From assembly GCA_002894665.1 (NCBI GenBank), contig NCRB01000062.1:1-42912 (forward strand): a DNA stretch of 42,912 nucleotides, given 5' to 3'. This DNA is from Salinivenus iranica. GTDB lineage: Bacteria; Bacteroidota; Rhodothermia; Rhodothermales; Salinibacteraceae. Positions 32,095 through 42,816 of this stretch are shown here, piece by piece. The position numbers were made by a program, and so were the translations under genes. The number at the start of each line of letters is the position of its first letter. Position 1 is the stretch's first letter. The notes below the pieces were generated by a model. It saw only the letters and a list, made by a program, of their open reading frames with translations. It did no database searches and was not told the DNA's origin.

Positions 32095-32808
32095 CTAACT
32101 GTTTTCGAAGCGGTACCCGATGCCGTACACGGTTTCGATGTAGGTAGGAGCCGACGGGTCGGGCTCAATCTTCTTGCGCACCGAGGCCATGTGGCGGTCG
32201 ATGGTCCGGGTGATGATGTTCTCGTCGATGCCCCACACGTCGCGGAGGAGCTGCTTCCGCGTGACGGTGCGGCCCTCGTGCTGGATGAGGTAGCGGAGGA
32301 TGTCGAACTCCAGGGCCGTGAAGTCGATCTCCTCGTCTCCCCGGTAGGCCTCGTGGGTCGTGAAGTTGATTTCCACGTCGCCCACCTCGTACACGTCCAT
32401 CGGCGCCTCGGAGGGGGGCATGGTGCGCTGCAGGATGGCCTTTACGCGGGCAGCCAACTCTTCCACGTTGAAGGGCTTCGTGATGTAGTCGTCCGCCCCC
32501 AGGCCGAAGCCCTTGAGCTTGGACTCCTGTTCGCCCCGCGCCGTAATCATCAGGATGGGGGCACTAAAGCCCATCTCCTGCGACTCCTCGAGCACCTCAA
32601 ACCCGTCCTTTTCGGGCAGCATCACGTCCAGTAAGACCACGTCGCACGCATCGAGGTCCTGCATCTGTTCGAGGGCCGTGACCCCATCCTCGGCGGTCGT
32701 GACCTCGTACCCTTCGAGCTCGAAGTACTCCTCCAGCCCCATAAGAATATCGGGGTCATCCTCCACGATGAGCATGTGATAGGTGCGGTCCGTCGTCTTC
32801 TTCGACAT
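32095..32808 (-). CDS. OmpR-family response regulator (orphan)
   Basis: A 237-residue regulator. Receiver: HMLIVEDDPD, phospho-acceptor Asp61 (VVLLDVMLPEKDG), TARGEQESKLKGF and Lys in DDYITKPF. Winged helix: DFTALEFDILRYLIQHEGRTVTRKQLLRDVW, ITRTIDRHMASVRKKIEPDP, then YIETVYGIGYRF. It is more standard than the convergent neighbour at 31344-32081 and only distantly similar to it, so the two are not a recent duplication. No kinase gene is adjacent. It is divergent from the M42 peptidase gene with a 230-bp spacer. Confidence 0.92.
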   Translation of the reverse strand: MSKKTTDRTYHMLIVEDDPDILMGLEEYFELEGYEVTTAEDGVTALEQMQDLDACDVVLLDVMLPEKDGFEVLEESQEMGFSAPILMITARGEQESKLKGFGLGADDYITKPFNVEELAARVKAILQRTMPPSEAPMDVYEVGDVEINFTTHEAYRGDEEIDFTALEFDILRYLIQHEGRTVTRKQLLRDVWGIDENIITRTIDRHMASVRKKIEPDPSAPTYIETVYGIGYRFENS

Positions 32809-33038
32809 AAGGGGACGAGGCTACGTGAGAAGAGCAGAAAAGCAGGCCCAGAGTCTAAAGGCCTGAGCGCAATATAACCAAAAGTACGATTCTACCAAAC
32901 GGATAGTCGGCCGGAGGTTGTTCGGGATTCGAAACGTTTTGGTGGGCGCCGAAGGATTGGACCTGCAGCCCGAGTGGATTGTATCAGGTCGATGGGGCCT
33001 GCTCACCTTGTCTTGTGTCTCACCACTGCGTTTCGCAT

Positions 33039-34109
33039 ATGACCGACGACGCCCAGTCCTTTCTCTTCGACCTCCTCGACACGCCCAGTCCCACCGGCTT
33101 TGAAACGCCGGGCCAGCGCGTGTGGGCCGAGTACGTGCGCCCGCACGCCGATGCGCTGGAGACGGATGCCTACGGCACGGCCTGGGCCACACTGAATGGG
33201 CAGGACGAGGCGGCCCCCACGCTGATGCTCGACGCCCATGTCGACGAGATTGGCTTCATGGTGCGGCACATCACCGACAAGGGCTTCATCCACGTGGCCC
33301 GCATCGGCGGCTCGGACCGCGCCATCGCCCGCGGGCTGCGCGTTCGCATCCTGGGGGACGACGGACCCGTGACCGGCGTGGTGGGCAACACGGCGATCCA
33401 CATCCGCGACACGACGGACGAATCGGTGCCCAAGGTGCACGAACTGTTCGTGGACATTGGGGCCGAAGACAAAGACGGCGTGCACGACCGCGGCATTCGG
33501 GTGGGGCATCCCATGGTGTTCGACGTGGGCCCGACCGAGCTTACGGGCACCCGCATCACGGGACGCGCCATCGACAACCGCCTTGGCGGCTTCATCATCG
33601 CGCAGGTGATCGAGCGTCTGTCCGATGCGCCGCCGGCGTGGACCGTGCAGGCGGCCAACTCGGTGCAGGAAGAAATTGGCGGGCACGGCGCGGCGATGAT
33701 TTCGCACCGCCTGGCTCCGGATCTGGCCGTGGCCTTCGACGTGACGCACGCCACCGACTCGCCCGGGATTAGCAGCGCGGAGCACGGGCAGGTGACGATG
33801 GGCGGTGGGCCGGCCATCACGCACGGCACCTCCACCCACCCGCAGGTCATGCAGCGTCTCATGCAGGTGGCCGAGGCCGAAGACATTCCCCTGCAACACG
33901 AGCCCAGCGGTCGCCGCACGGGCACCGATACCGACTCCATCTTCAAGAGTCGCAGTGGCGTCCCCAGCGGGCTCGTTTCGGTGCCGCTCCGCTACATGCA
34001 CTCCACCGTGGAGGTGGTGGACACCGACGACATCGAGAAGTGCGTGCGGCTCCTCACCGCGTTCGCCCGCTCCCTCGACGCGGAGGAGGCATTCGGCGTC
34101 TCGCTGTAG
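33039..34109 (+). CDS. M42 family metalloaminopeptidase
   Basis: A 356-residue cytoplasmic aminopeptidase of the tetrahedral (TET/glutamyl aminopeptidase, CelM-like) family, from the ATG at 33039. Metal and catalytic residues by motif: His67 and Asp69 (LMLDAHVDEIG), Asp179 (AIDNRLGG), the EE pair 211-212 (SVQEEIGGHGA), Asp234 (VAFDVTHATD) and a late His in RYMHSTVEVV. The substrate-region segment GTDTDSIFKSRSGVPSGLVSVPLRYMHS is typical. It removes N-terminal residues from peptides after proteasome- or Lon-type cleavage. It stands next to class II DAHP synthase, convergent by 12 bp. Confidence 0.92.
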   Translation: MTDDAQSFLFDLLDTPSPTGFETPGQRVWAEYVRPHADALETDAYGTAWATLNGQDEAAPTLMLDAHVDEIGFMVRHITDKGFIHVARIGGSDRAIARGLRVRILGDDGPVTGVVGNTAIHIRDTTDESVPKVHELFVDIGAEDKDGVHDRGIRVGHPMVFDVGPTELTGTRITGRAIDNRLGGFIIAQVIERLSDAPPAWTVQAANSVQEEIGGHGAAMISHRLAPDLAVAFDVTHATDSPGISSAEHGQVTMGGGPAITHGTSTHPQVMQRLMQVAEAEDIPLQHEPSGRRTGTDTDSIFKSRSGVPSGLVSVPLRYMHSTVEVVDTDDIEKCVRLLTAFARSLDAEEAFGVSL

Positions 34110-34121
34110 GCGGGCGCGTGC

Positions 34122-35480
34122 CTACCGGTGGAGCTGCCGGTACTTGCGGACGATGGAAAAGGCCATCTCCAGCGACTGCTCGTAGTTGAGCCGGGGGTCG
34201 ACGCGCGACTTGTAGGCGTTCTCCAGGTCGTCTACCGTGAGGCCGCGGGCGCCGCCGATGCACTCGGTGACGTTCTCGCCGGTGAGCTCGAAGTGCACGC
34301 CGCCGAGGTGCGACCCCTCCGCGGCGTGCACGTCGAAGGCCTGCTCCAGCTCGCCGAGAATCTTGTCGAACCGTCGCGTTTTGGTGCCGTCCTCGGTCTT
34401 TTCGGTGTTTCCGTGCATCGGGTCGGCAATCCAGAGCACCGAGTGCCCGAGGTCCTGCACGGCCCGCACCAGGGCCGGCAGCTTGTCGCCGATGGCGTCG
34501 GCGCCGAGGCGCGAGATGAGCGTGAGCTTTCCGGGCTCGTCCTCCGGGTCGAGGGTGCGGACGAGCGTCTTGAGGCGCGAGGGCGTCATGTCGGGGCCCA
34601 CCTTCAGGCCGACGGGGTTTTCGATGCCGCGGGCGTACTCAATGTGTGCCTTCTCGGGCTGGTTGGTGCGCTTGCCGACCCACGGCAGGTGGGTGCCGAG
34701 GTTGTACACGCCCTCCTTGTGGGGCACCGTGCGCGAGAGGGCCTCCTCGTAGGGCAGGAGCAGCGCCTCGTGGCTCGTGTAGAAGGTGACGGTCTGCACC
34801 GAGTCGAGCTCCTCCCCGGTCACCGTTTTCAGGAAGTCGAGCGTATCCCCGATGGCGTCGACGATGGCGTGGTATTCCTCCGCCAGCGGCGAGTGGTCCA
34901 TAAAGTCGAGGTCCCAGTACTCGGGGTGACGAAGGTCCGCAAACCCGCCCTCCGCCAGCGCCCGCACGAGGTTGAGCGTCAGCGACGAGCTGGCGTAGGC
35001 TTCCACCATCCGCTGCGGGTCGGGGCGGCGGGCCGCTTCGGTGAACTCGGTCCCGTTGATGATGTCGCCGCGGTAGCTGGGAAGCGTGGTGCCGTCGCGC
35101 GTCTCGGTGTCCGAGGAGCGGGGCTTGGCGTACTGTCCGGCGAAGCGGCCGACCCGCACGACGCGGGTGTCGAGCCCGTAGGTGAGCACCAGGCTCATCT
35201 GCATCAGAATCTTGAGCCGGCTCGTAATGGTCTCCGCCCGACAGTCGGCAAACGACTCCGCACACTCGCCGCCCTGCAGCAGAAACTGCTCCCCCTGGGC
35301 GGCGCGTGCGAGTTCGGTCTTCAGGTTTTCGACCTCCCACGACGTGACGAGCGGGGGCAGGCCGGACACGTGGGTGAGGGCCGCGTCGAGGGCCGCGTCG
35401 TCGGGGTAGGTGGGCTGCTGGAGGGCGTCTTTTTCGCGCCACGAGCGAAGACTCCAGTCCTGGGTTTGTGGGGAGGCCAT
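34122..35480 (-). CDS. aroH: Class II 3-deoxy-7-phosphoheptulonate (DAHP) synthase
   Basis: A 452-residue plant-type (AroA-II) DAHP synthase starting at the ATG at 35480. It condenses phosphoenolpyruvate and erythrose 4-phosphate, the first step of aromatic amino acid synthesis. Motifs: QFLLQGGECAESFADC with metal-ligand Cys73, VVRVGRFAGQYAKPRSS, LPSYRGDIING, DFMDHSPLAEEYHAIV, TSHEALLLPYEEALSR, IADPMHGNTEKT, HFELTGENVTEC and SRVDPRLNYEQSLEMAF. These match the Mycobacterium and plant enzymes rather than the E. coli type. The symbol is uncertain, as class II enzymes are also called aroG or aroF. Transketolase and transaldolase about 5 kb away could supply erythrose 4-phosphate. Confidence 0.95.
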   Translation of the reverse strand: MASPQTQDWSLRSWREKDALQQPTYPDDAALDAALTHVSGLPPLVTSWEVENLKTELARAAQGEQFLLQGGECAESFADCRAETITSRLKILMQMSLVLTYGLDTRVVRVGRFAGQYAKPRSSDTETRDGTTLPSYRGDIINGTEFTEAARRPDPQRMVEAYASSSLTLNLVRALAEGGFADLRHPEYWDLDFMDHSPLAEEYHAIVDAIGDTLDFLKTVTGEELDSVQTVTFYTSHEALLLPYEEALSRTVPHKEGVYNLGTHLPWVGKRTNQPEKAHIEYARGIENPVGLKVGPDMTPSRLKTLVRTLDPEDEPGKLTLISRLGADAIGDKLPALVRAVQDLGHSVLWIADPMHGNTEKTEDGTKTRRFDKILGELEQAFDVHAAEGSHLGGVHFELTGENVTECIGGARGLTVDDLENAYKSRVDPRLNYEQSLEMAFSIVRKYRQLHR

Positions 35481-35503
35481 GGGACAGGCATATTGGATAC
35501 ACA

Positions 35504-35575
35504 AATGAACGCCCCGCTCTACGAATGGGGGCGGGGCGCGTTTCGGGATGAACTCCGCAAGGCGGAGGGCGATTG
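35504..35575 (-). promoter_or_regulatory. Paired hairpins in the leader of the DAHP synthase gene
   Basis: On the minus strand, CTCCGC-CTT-GCGGAG (about 35553-35567) is followed by GCGCCCCGC...GCGGGGCGTT (about 35509-35542), then TTCATTTGTGTAT and the ATG at 35480. Both stems are perfect over at least 6-7 bp. Such tandem stems fit attenuation or RNA-based control. No leader peptide rich in Phe, Tyr or Trp is visible. It may also act as a terminator or insulator between the divergent genes. Confidence 0.4.
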
Positions 35576-35681
35576 AAAAATTACCGCCAAAGAAACACCG
35601 CAGGCCCTCCGTAACACGTTCCATTCGATCGGCACCCATCCTACACAGCCTCGCCTGATCCCGAACGGCTTCCTGGTTTCT

Positions 35682-36419
35682 GTGACCGCTCCGTCCCCAA
35701 AGCGTATTCTGCTCGTCGAAGACGATCCAGACATCGCCGACCTCCTGGCCCTCCACCTCGGCGACGAAGGGTACGAGGCGGAGGTCGTGGACAACGGCGA
35801 CGACGGGCTGGACCGGGCCCTGAGCGGCGATCACGACCTCATTGTGCTCGACATCATGCTGCCCGGCACCGATGGGTTCGACATCTGTCGCCGGGTGCGG
35901 CAGGAGAAGCGCGCCACACCCATCCTTATGGTCACGGCCAAGAGCGAGGAGGTCGACAAGGTGCTGGGGCTGGAGCTGGGGGCCGACGATTACATCACCA
36001 AGCCGTTTAGCGTTCGCGAGGTGCTGGCGCGCGTGAAGGCGATGTTTCGCCGGGTGGCGGTGGACCAGGAGGCGCAGCGCGAGACGGATGAGGAGCGGAT
36101 CGAAATTGGAGACCTCGTGGTCGAACCGCCCAAGCGTCGGGCGACCGTGCGGGGCGAGGCGGTGGACCTGACGAGCAAGGAATACGAACTTCTGCTCCTC
36201 TTCGCCCGCCATCCGGGCCGCGCCTACAGCCGCGACGAACTGCTCGACGAGGTGTGGGGCTACCAGTACAGCGGCTACAGCCACACGGTCAACACGCACA
36301 TCAACCGCCTGCGCAACAAGATTGAGCCGGACCCGTCCGAGCCCCGGTACGTGAAGACGGTGTGGGGGGTGGGGTACCGGTTTGCCGAGCCGAAGGAGTT
36401 GGAGGCGAGCGATGCATGA
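35682..36419 (+). CDS. OmpR/PhoB-family response regulator, paired with the next histidine kinase
   Basis: A 245-residue regulator with a GTG start at 35682. Receiver: ILLVEDDPDIADLL, phospho-acceptor Asp57 (LIVLDIMLPGTDG), TAKSEEVDKVLGLELGADDYITKPFS. Winged helix: TSKEYELLLLFARHPGRAYSRDELLDEVWGYQY, SHTVNTHINRLRNKIEPDPSEPRYVKTVWGVGYRF. The output domain is standard PhoB-like. The histidine kinase gene follows on the same strand 94 bp later, separated by a heptamer palindrome, so the two form a two-component pair. Confidence 0.93.
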   Translation: MTAPSPKRILLVEDDPDIADLLALHLGDEGYEAEVVDNGDDGLDRALSGDHDLIVLDIMLPGTDGFDICRRVRQEKRATPILMVTAKSEEVDKVLGLELGADDYITKPFSVREVLARVKAMFRRVAVDQEAQRETDEERIEIGDLVVEPPKRRATVRGEAVDLTSKEYELLLLFARHPGRAYSRDELLDEVWGYQYSGYSHTVNTHINRLRNKIEPDPSEPRYVKTVWGVGYRFAEPKELEASDA

Positions 36420-36423
36420 AAAG

Positions 36424-36502
36424 TATTGCGTATTTCGTATTGCGTAAACCGGTCGAAAACGCATGCGAACGACGACGCAATACGCAACACGCAACACGCA
36501 AT
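36424..36502. repeat. Inverted array of ATTGCGT heptamers between regulator and kinase
   Basis: The left arm (36424-36445) is ATTGCGT-ATTTCGT-ATTGCGT. The right arm (36475-36502) is the inverse, ACGCAAT-ACGCAAC-ACGCAAC-ACGCAAT. Between them lie 29 bases, including ACGCATGCGAACGACG. The two arms can pair over about 21 bp with two to three mismatches. It is non-coding in context, lying 2-10 bp inside the gap between stop and start codons. Confidence 0.8.
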
Positions 36503-36513
36503 TCCAGACTCCC

Positions 36514-37989
36514 ATGCTCAACAGCTTCTACGCCAAGCTCAGCGCTCTCTTCCTGGTCATGATTGTGGGCCTGGGCGTGGTGTTGGCGATGCTCGGCGTC
36601 CGGGCCGCACGGCAGTACGCCAGCGAAGTCGAGCAGAAGCTCAACCGCACGTTGGCCGAGGAGATGGTGTCCCGCTTCGAGCCCCTTCTGCGAGACAGCA
36701 TTAACACGGGGGCCATCGACGAGAAAATCCAGGACATGACCGGCATCAACCGACGCATTGAGGTCTATCTCCTGGAGCCGGATGGGGATCTGAAAGCATC
36801 CTTCGCCGTGCCCGACCAGCAGGTTGAGCAGCGCCGGGTGGACCTTGAGCCCATCCGTCGGTTCATGCGAGGCGAGGAGCTCCCCATCTTGGGGGACGAC
36901 CCGATGCGTGCCGGGAGCCACAAGCCCTTTACGGTGGCCCACGTCGAGATTATGGGGATGGAGGACTGCTACCTGTACGTCATTCTGAGCAGTGAGCAGT
37001 ACGCGTCCGTCGCCAGCATGGTGGAAGGGAGCTACATTTTGCAGACCACCCTTTGGGGGCTCGGGGCTGTGTTGCTGGCGACGGCGGCCGTAGGCCTTCT
37101 GCTCTTTCGCCGCCTCACGAAGCGCCTGCGGGCCATGCAGTCGGTCGTGGCGGAGTTTGAACAGGGCATGTTCGACCGGCGCGTAGAGGTCACCACCAAC
37201 GACGAACTCGGGCAGCTTGGCGAATGCCTCAACCGCATGGCCGACACTCTCACCGACACGATGGAGGAGCTCCGCCAGGCCGATCGCATGCGGCGCGAGC
37301 TCGTGGCCAACGTGTCGCACGACCTGCGCAGCCCCATCGCGTCCATCCAGGGCTACCTGGAGACAATTGCCATTAAGGACGACGACCTTTCGCCCAAGGA
37401 GCGGCGGCGCTACGTGAAGACCGCCCTCCGCAATACGCAGCGCCTCAATACGCTCGTCAGCGAGCTCTTCGAGCTGTCGAAGCTGGAGACCGAGCAGGTC
37501 GAGCCGACCATGGAGACGTTTCCGGTGGCCGAGCTGGTGCAGGATGTGGTGATGCAGTACCAGCCCCAGGCCGAGGAGCAGGGCATCGACCTCCGGGCCG
37601 AGCTGCCCGCCCAGCGCGTCCACGTCGAGGCGGACATCGGGCTCGTGGAGCGGGCCCTCTCCAACCTCATCGACAATGCCATCCAGTACACGCCGCCCGA
37701 CGGGCGAGTGTGCGTCCGGATCACCAACGAGCAGGCCGAGGTGTGCGTGGCGGTCCAGGACACCGGCCCCGGCATCCCGGACGACGATCTGCCCCACATC
37801 TTCGAACGGTCCTATCGGGTCGACAAGAGCCGGGATCGCGATCGTGGAGGGGGCGGGCTGGGCCTCGCCATTGCGAAGACAATTCTGGAGCTCCACGACC
37901 AGACGTTGGCGGTCGAGAGTACGGTGGGCGAGGGCACGGTCTTCTGGTTTTGCCTTCCCGTAGTGTCGACCGCCGACCGGCGCGCCTGA
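36514..37989 (+). CDS. Sensor histidine kinase (HAMP, HisKA, HATPase_c)
   Basis: A 491-residue membrane kinase from the ATG at 36514. An upstream ATG at 36463 would translate the heptamer repeat, so it is unlikely. First membrane helix about 9-29 (LSALFLVMIVGLGVVLAMLGV). A periplasmic sensor domain (about 32-170) is followed by a second helix (178-198, TTLWGLGAVLLATAAVGLLLF), then a HAMP domain (RRLTKRLRAMQSVV, 199-252). The phospho-accepting His269 is in VANVSHDLRSPIASIQGYLE. The ATPase domain has the N box (LIDNAIQYTPPDG), G1 (DTGPGIPDDD) and G2 (GGGGLGLAIAK). It lacks a PAS domain. It pairs with the response regulator upstream. The input signal is unknown. Confidence 0.94.
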   Translation: MLNSFYAKLSALFLVMIVGLGVVLAMLGVRAARQYASEVEQKLNRTLAEEMVSRFEPLLRDSINTGAIDEKIQDMTGINRRIEVYLLEPDGDLKASFAVPDQQVEQRRVDLEPIRRFMRGEELPILGDDPMRAGSHKPFTVAHVEIMGMEDCYLYVILSSEQYASVASMVEGSYILQTTLWGLGAVLLATAAVGLLLFRRLTKRLRAMQSVVAEFEQGMFDRRVEVTTNDELGQLGECLNRMADTLTDTMEELRQADRMRRELVANVSHDLRSPIASIQGYLETIAIKDDDLSPKERRRYVKTALRNTQRLNTLVSELFELSKLETEQVEPTMETFPVAELVQDVVMQYQPQAEEQGIDLRAELPAQRVHVEADIGLVERALSNLIDNAIQYTPPDGRVCVRITNEQAEVCVAVQDTGPGIPDDDLPHIFERSYRVDKSRDRDRGGGGLGLAIAKTILELHDQTLAVESTVGEGTVFWFCLPVVSTADRRA

Positions 37990-38000
37990 GGGGGGGGCGC

Positions 38001-39506
38001 CTACGACAGGTCGTACAGCGCCCCGAATTTGGTTGTGGCGTACCGCAGCCAGGCGTCGGCCGAGAGGTCCTGTCCGGTCGTGCGCTTCAGCAGCCGAGGG
38101 GCCGTGAGCTTGCGGCCGTGCTGGTGGACGTGGGTCCGCAGCCAGTCGAGCAGGGGGGCGAATGCGCCCTCCGCCATGCAGGGGGCCAGAGACGGCAGAT
38201 CGTCCCGGATGGCCTCCATAAGCTGGGCGGCCATGAGGGTGCCGAGCGTGTAGGTCGGAAAGTAGCCGAAGGCCCCTTGTGCCCAGTGCACGTCCTGCAG
38301 CACGCCGTTCGTGTCGGTGTCGGGCACCACGCCCAGAGTGTCGTCCATGGCCTCGTTCCAGCGGCGCGGCAGGTCGTTCACGGCCAGCGAGCCGTTAATG
38401 AGGCCGCGCTCCAGCTCGAAGCGAAGCATCACGTGCAGGTTGTAGGTGACCTCGTCGGCCTCCACGCGGATGAGGGAGGGCGCCACGCGGTTGATGGCGC
38501 GGTAAAAGGCCTCGGGCGCGGTGTCTCCAAGCGCATCGGGAAAGGCCTCCTGGAGAAGGGGGAAGTAGTGGCGCCAGAACGGGCGACTGCGCCCCACGTG
38601 GTTCTCCCAGAGGCGCGACTGGGACTCGTGGACGCCCAGCGAGGCGCCGTCGGCCAGCGGGGTGCGGGCGAGGTTGGGGGCAATGCCCTGCTCGTACAGC
38701 GCGTGCCCGCCCTCGTGGAGGGTAGAGAAGAGGGCGGAGGGAAGGAACGACTCGTCGTAGCGCGTGGTGATGCGCACGTCGCCGGGGGCGAACGCGGTGG
38801 TGAACGGGTGGGCGCACACGTCCTGCCGCCCCCGGTCGAAGTCGTAGCCCAGGTCGGACAGCACGCGCTCCCCGAACGCCTGCTGCTTCTCTTGCGGAAA
38901 GGAGCCGTGGAGCGGGGCATCGTCGATCTGCGGAGCCTCGGCGATGGCGTCCACGAGCGGCACCAGATCCTCGCGCAGGGTGGCAAACGTCGAGGCCACG
39001 TCCGGGGTGGTGAGGCCGGGCTCGTACTCTGTCAGGAGCGCGTCGTATGGCTCATGCTCGTAGCCAATCGCTTCGGCCTTCTCTACCGTCAGCTCGATAA
39101 GGCGCTCCAGGTGCGGGGCGAACGCGGGAAAGTCGTCCTGCTCCCGCGCCTGTGCCCAGGCCCGCTTGGCCTCCGAGATTGCTCCCGACAACTCCGCCAC
39201 GAGGGACGACGGGACGCGCCGGGCCCGGTCGTATTCGCGCCGTGTGACGCGGACGAGACTGGCGGCCGTATCGAGCGACTCCGGGTCGTCGACGGTCTCA
39301 GCGGCCCGGTCGAGCAGCTCGCCGGTCGTGTCCGAGGCAAACCGCTCGTGTGCCATCGACTGCAGCGTGGAAAGCTGGTGGGCGCGGGCGTCCGCCCCGC
39401 CGTCGGGCATAAAGGTTTCCTGGTCCCACGCCAGGACGGCGGCGGCTGTCTTGAGGTCCTCGATGGGGGCGAGATGATCGCGGAGAGCGGAGAGTGGATC
39501 GGGCAT
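38001..39506 (-). CDS. Carboxypeptidase Taq (M32 family metallocarboxypeptidase)
   Basis: A 501-residue enzyme, about the usual M32 length, starting at the ATG at 39506 ([20 protein letters not shown]). Zinc motif HEGGH at 264-268 ([14 protein letters not shown]), with the third ligand Glu294 in [17 protein letters not shown]. Family marks: [17 protein letters not shown] near the N-terminus, [31 protein letters not shown] and [17 protein letters not shown]. It removes C-terminal residues from peptides, broad specificity except proline. It stands alone, convergent with the histidine kinase by about 11 bp. The M42 aminopeptidase about 4 kb away may act on the same peptide pool. Confidence 0.95.
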   Translation of the reverse strand: MPDPLSALRDHLAPIEDLKTAAAVLAWDQETFMPDGGADARAHQLSTLQSMAHERFASDTTGELLDRAAETVDDPESLDTAASLVRVTRREYDRARRVPSSLVAELSGAISEAKRAWAQAREQDDFPAFAPHLERLIELTVEKAEAIGYEHEPYDALLTEYEPGLTTPDVASTFATLREDLVPLVDAIAEAPQIDDAPLHGSFPQEKQQAFGERVLSDLGYDFDRGRQDVCAHPFTTAFAPGDVRITTRYDESFLPSALFSTLHEGGHALYEQGIAPNLARTPLADGASLGVHESQSRLWENHVGRSRPFWRHYFPLLQEAFPDALGDTAPEAFYRAINRVAPSLIRVEADEVTYNLHVMLRFELERGLINGSLAVNDLPRRWNEAMDDTLGVVPDTDTNGVLQDVHWAQGAFGYFPTYTLGTLMAAQLMEAIRDDLPSLAPCMAEGAFAPLLDWLRTHVHQHGRKLTAPRLLKRTTGQDLSADAWLRYATTKFGALYDLS

Positions 39507-40202
39507 AGGAAAACGGAAGAAGAAGAGGGCAGCCCGCCGCCGAATGTTGGCGGGGCGGGGGGGACGGGACTGGTGAGGAAAAGGATGAACGAGAGGGGCA
39601 AAGCGCCGGTCCGGGGGGGCACGCTCGATCCCCGCCCCGACGCCGGATGCGAAGCGATTGCCCCCGAGTTCCGACCGACGGCGCCATTTTAGAGGAACCG
39701 GCGGACAGTGGACTGCAGACCGTGGAAAAGAGCGCCTCTCGAACGGTCCGCCGTCCGTGTCGCAGGGGGGCGTAATGTAAGTACAACCGATGGTTCGTGC
39801 ACGTTCAGGGCGTTCTCCGTGGACTGTGCGGAACTCGACATGCTGAGGGAGCCGCGAAGCGCCCTGAGCGGAGCGAAGAAGTGCGCTCGGAGTGAATCTC
39901 TCCAAATTGAGCGTGTCCGCTTCATGCAGCGAGACCTTTCGACTCCGCGTCGCCCCGCCCAAGAGGACTCCAGATGCAACAGAGAGTGCTTCACACCTCA
40001 TTCGGGCACAAACAAAGGCGAGGCGTTCGCCCAAAGCAGGTTCATTGGGACGTCCACCTGACTCGAACGCGGCACGCGCAGGTCTGCGCGCCCCCTTTCT
40101 CCCCTCCAGCGGCAGCGCCCGCCCCGTCCGAGCTTACGATGGAGGCACTGTGACGAGTACAGAGCAGGAGCCGATAGAGCAGGAGCCGCTTGCAGGCGTC
40201 AG
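39507..40202. other. Gene-free region with a degenerate REP-like element
   Basis: Almost 700 bp without a recognisable gene. Frames are short or show repeat-like residues. It includes a REP-like stretch at 39828-39970 (tcgacatgctgagggagccgc, then cggagtgaatctctc and cagcgagacctttcgactcc). An 8-bp inverted repeat, CGGCGGAC/GTCCGCCG, lies at 39699-39706 and 39746-39753. The first 150 bp must hold the M32 gene promoter. Any upstream part of the decayed GH43 gene cannot be recognised here. Confidence 0.5.
39828..39970. repeat. Degenerate REP-like region
   Basis: Several pieces resemble intergenic palindromic repeats seen in related bacteria: TCGACATGCTGAGGGAGCCGC, GAAGCGCCCTGAGCGGAGCG, CGGAGTGAATCTCTC and GCAGCGAGACCTTTCGACTCC. 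The pieces are not in perfect inverted order, as expected for old or nested copies. Boundaries are approximate. Confidence 0.4.
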
Positions 40203-40690
40203 GGTGGGGACGGCTGGACGGATCACGGAAAAGTAATCGAGTCCTACGCGTCCAATTCGTATCATGCCATTGCTCCGAGCGTAACGTTCGACGAACGCAA
40301 TCACTTGTGGATGGCGTTCGGGAACCGGAAGGATGCGGGCATTTTTCTCCGGCGCCTCGATCACTGCTACGACGGCGTGAACAGCAACTACGACGTGCGG
40401 GGGGACGTTCAGGCGTGATCCCCGGGCCGTACGTGGATGCCGACGGCCCCCGATGACGGAGGGCGGGGCCCGCTGGTGATTGAGGGGGGCGCCGCAATGG
40501 AAAGGCACGGGGCACCACTCGGTTCTCCAGGCCGAGGGGGAAACGTACCGCGTGTATCATACCCATTCGGTATAGAACGACGGCCCGCCCTTCCTCTGCA
40601 TCTCGCCCATCGAGTGGGAGGAGGGAGGGCTCGTTGTGCCTCCCGACACGCAGGAGTCGGTGGAGAAAGATCCGCCGGAGCCCGTACACG
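40203..40690 (+). pseudogene. Decayed GH43 arabinan endo-1,5-alpha-L-arabinosidase
   Basis: Fragments of one glycoside hydrolase in different frames. Frame A (about 40209-40415): GWTDHGKVIESYASNSYHAI, then APSVTFDERNHLWMAFG and AGIFLRRLD, ending at TGA 40416. These match the GH43 run WxDHGxVIxS...AIDPxxxxDExGxxWLxFGSxxxGIxL. Frame B (40424 on): [10 protein letters not shown] shift then gives [13 protein letters not shown]. Frame C (about 40499-40683): [21 protein letters not shown], a TAG, then [20 protein letters not shown]. The order and motifs are those of GH43 (GPY.D..G...GGGT.V..G...W.GPGH...V, L.I..I.W). At least two stops and two frameshifts, and no N-terminal half, mean it is non-functional. 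Confidence 0.8.
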
Positions 40691-40736
40691 TTCCCACCCC
40701 ACTGCCCACTTGACTCGACTGCCTCTTTCTCGCTCT

Positions 40737-42752
<2,016 letters not shown>

Positions 42753-42816
42753 CGAACCGGCCGCCTCAACCGCCCCGAACGGCATTCACTATTTCACGAC
42801 GACACACCACAGAGTC

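Noticed and set aside
37710-39692. Plus-strand 660-codon open frame across the kinase 3' end and the M32 gene
   Set aside because: It is a shadow of two well-supported genes; its residues are Arg/Gly/Val-rich without motifs.
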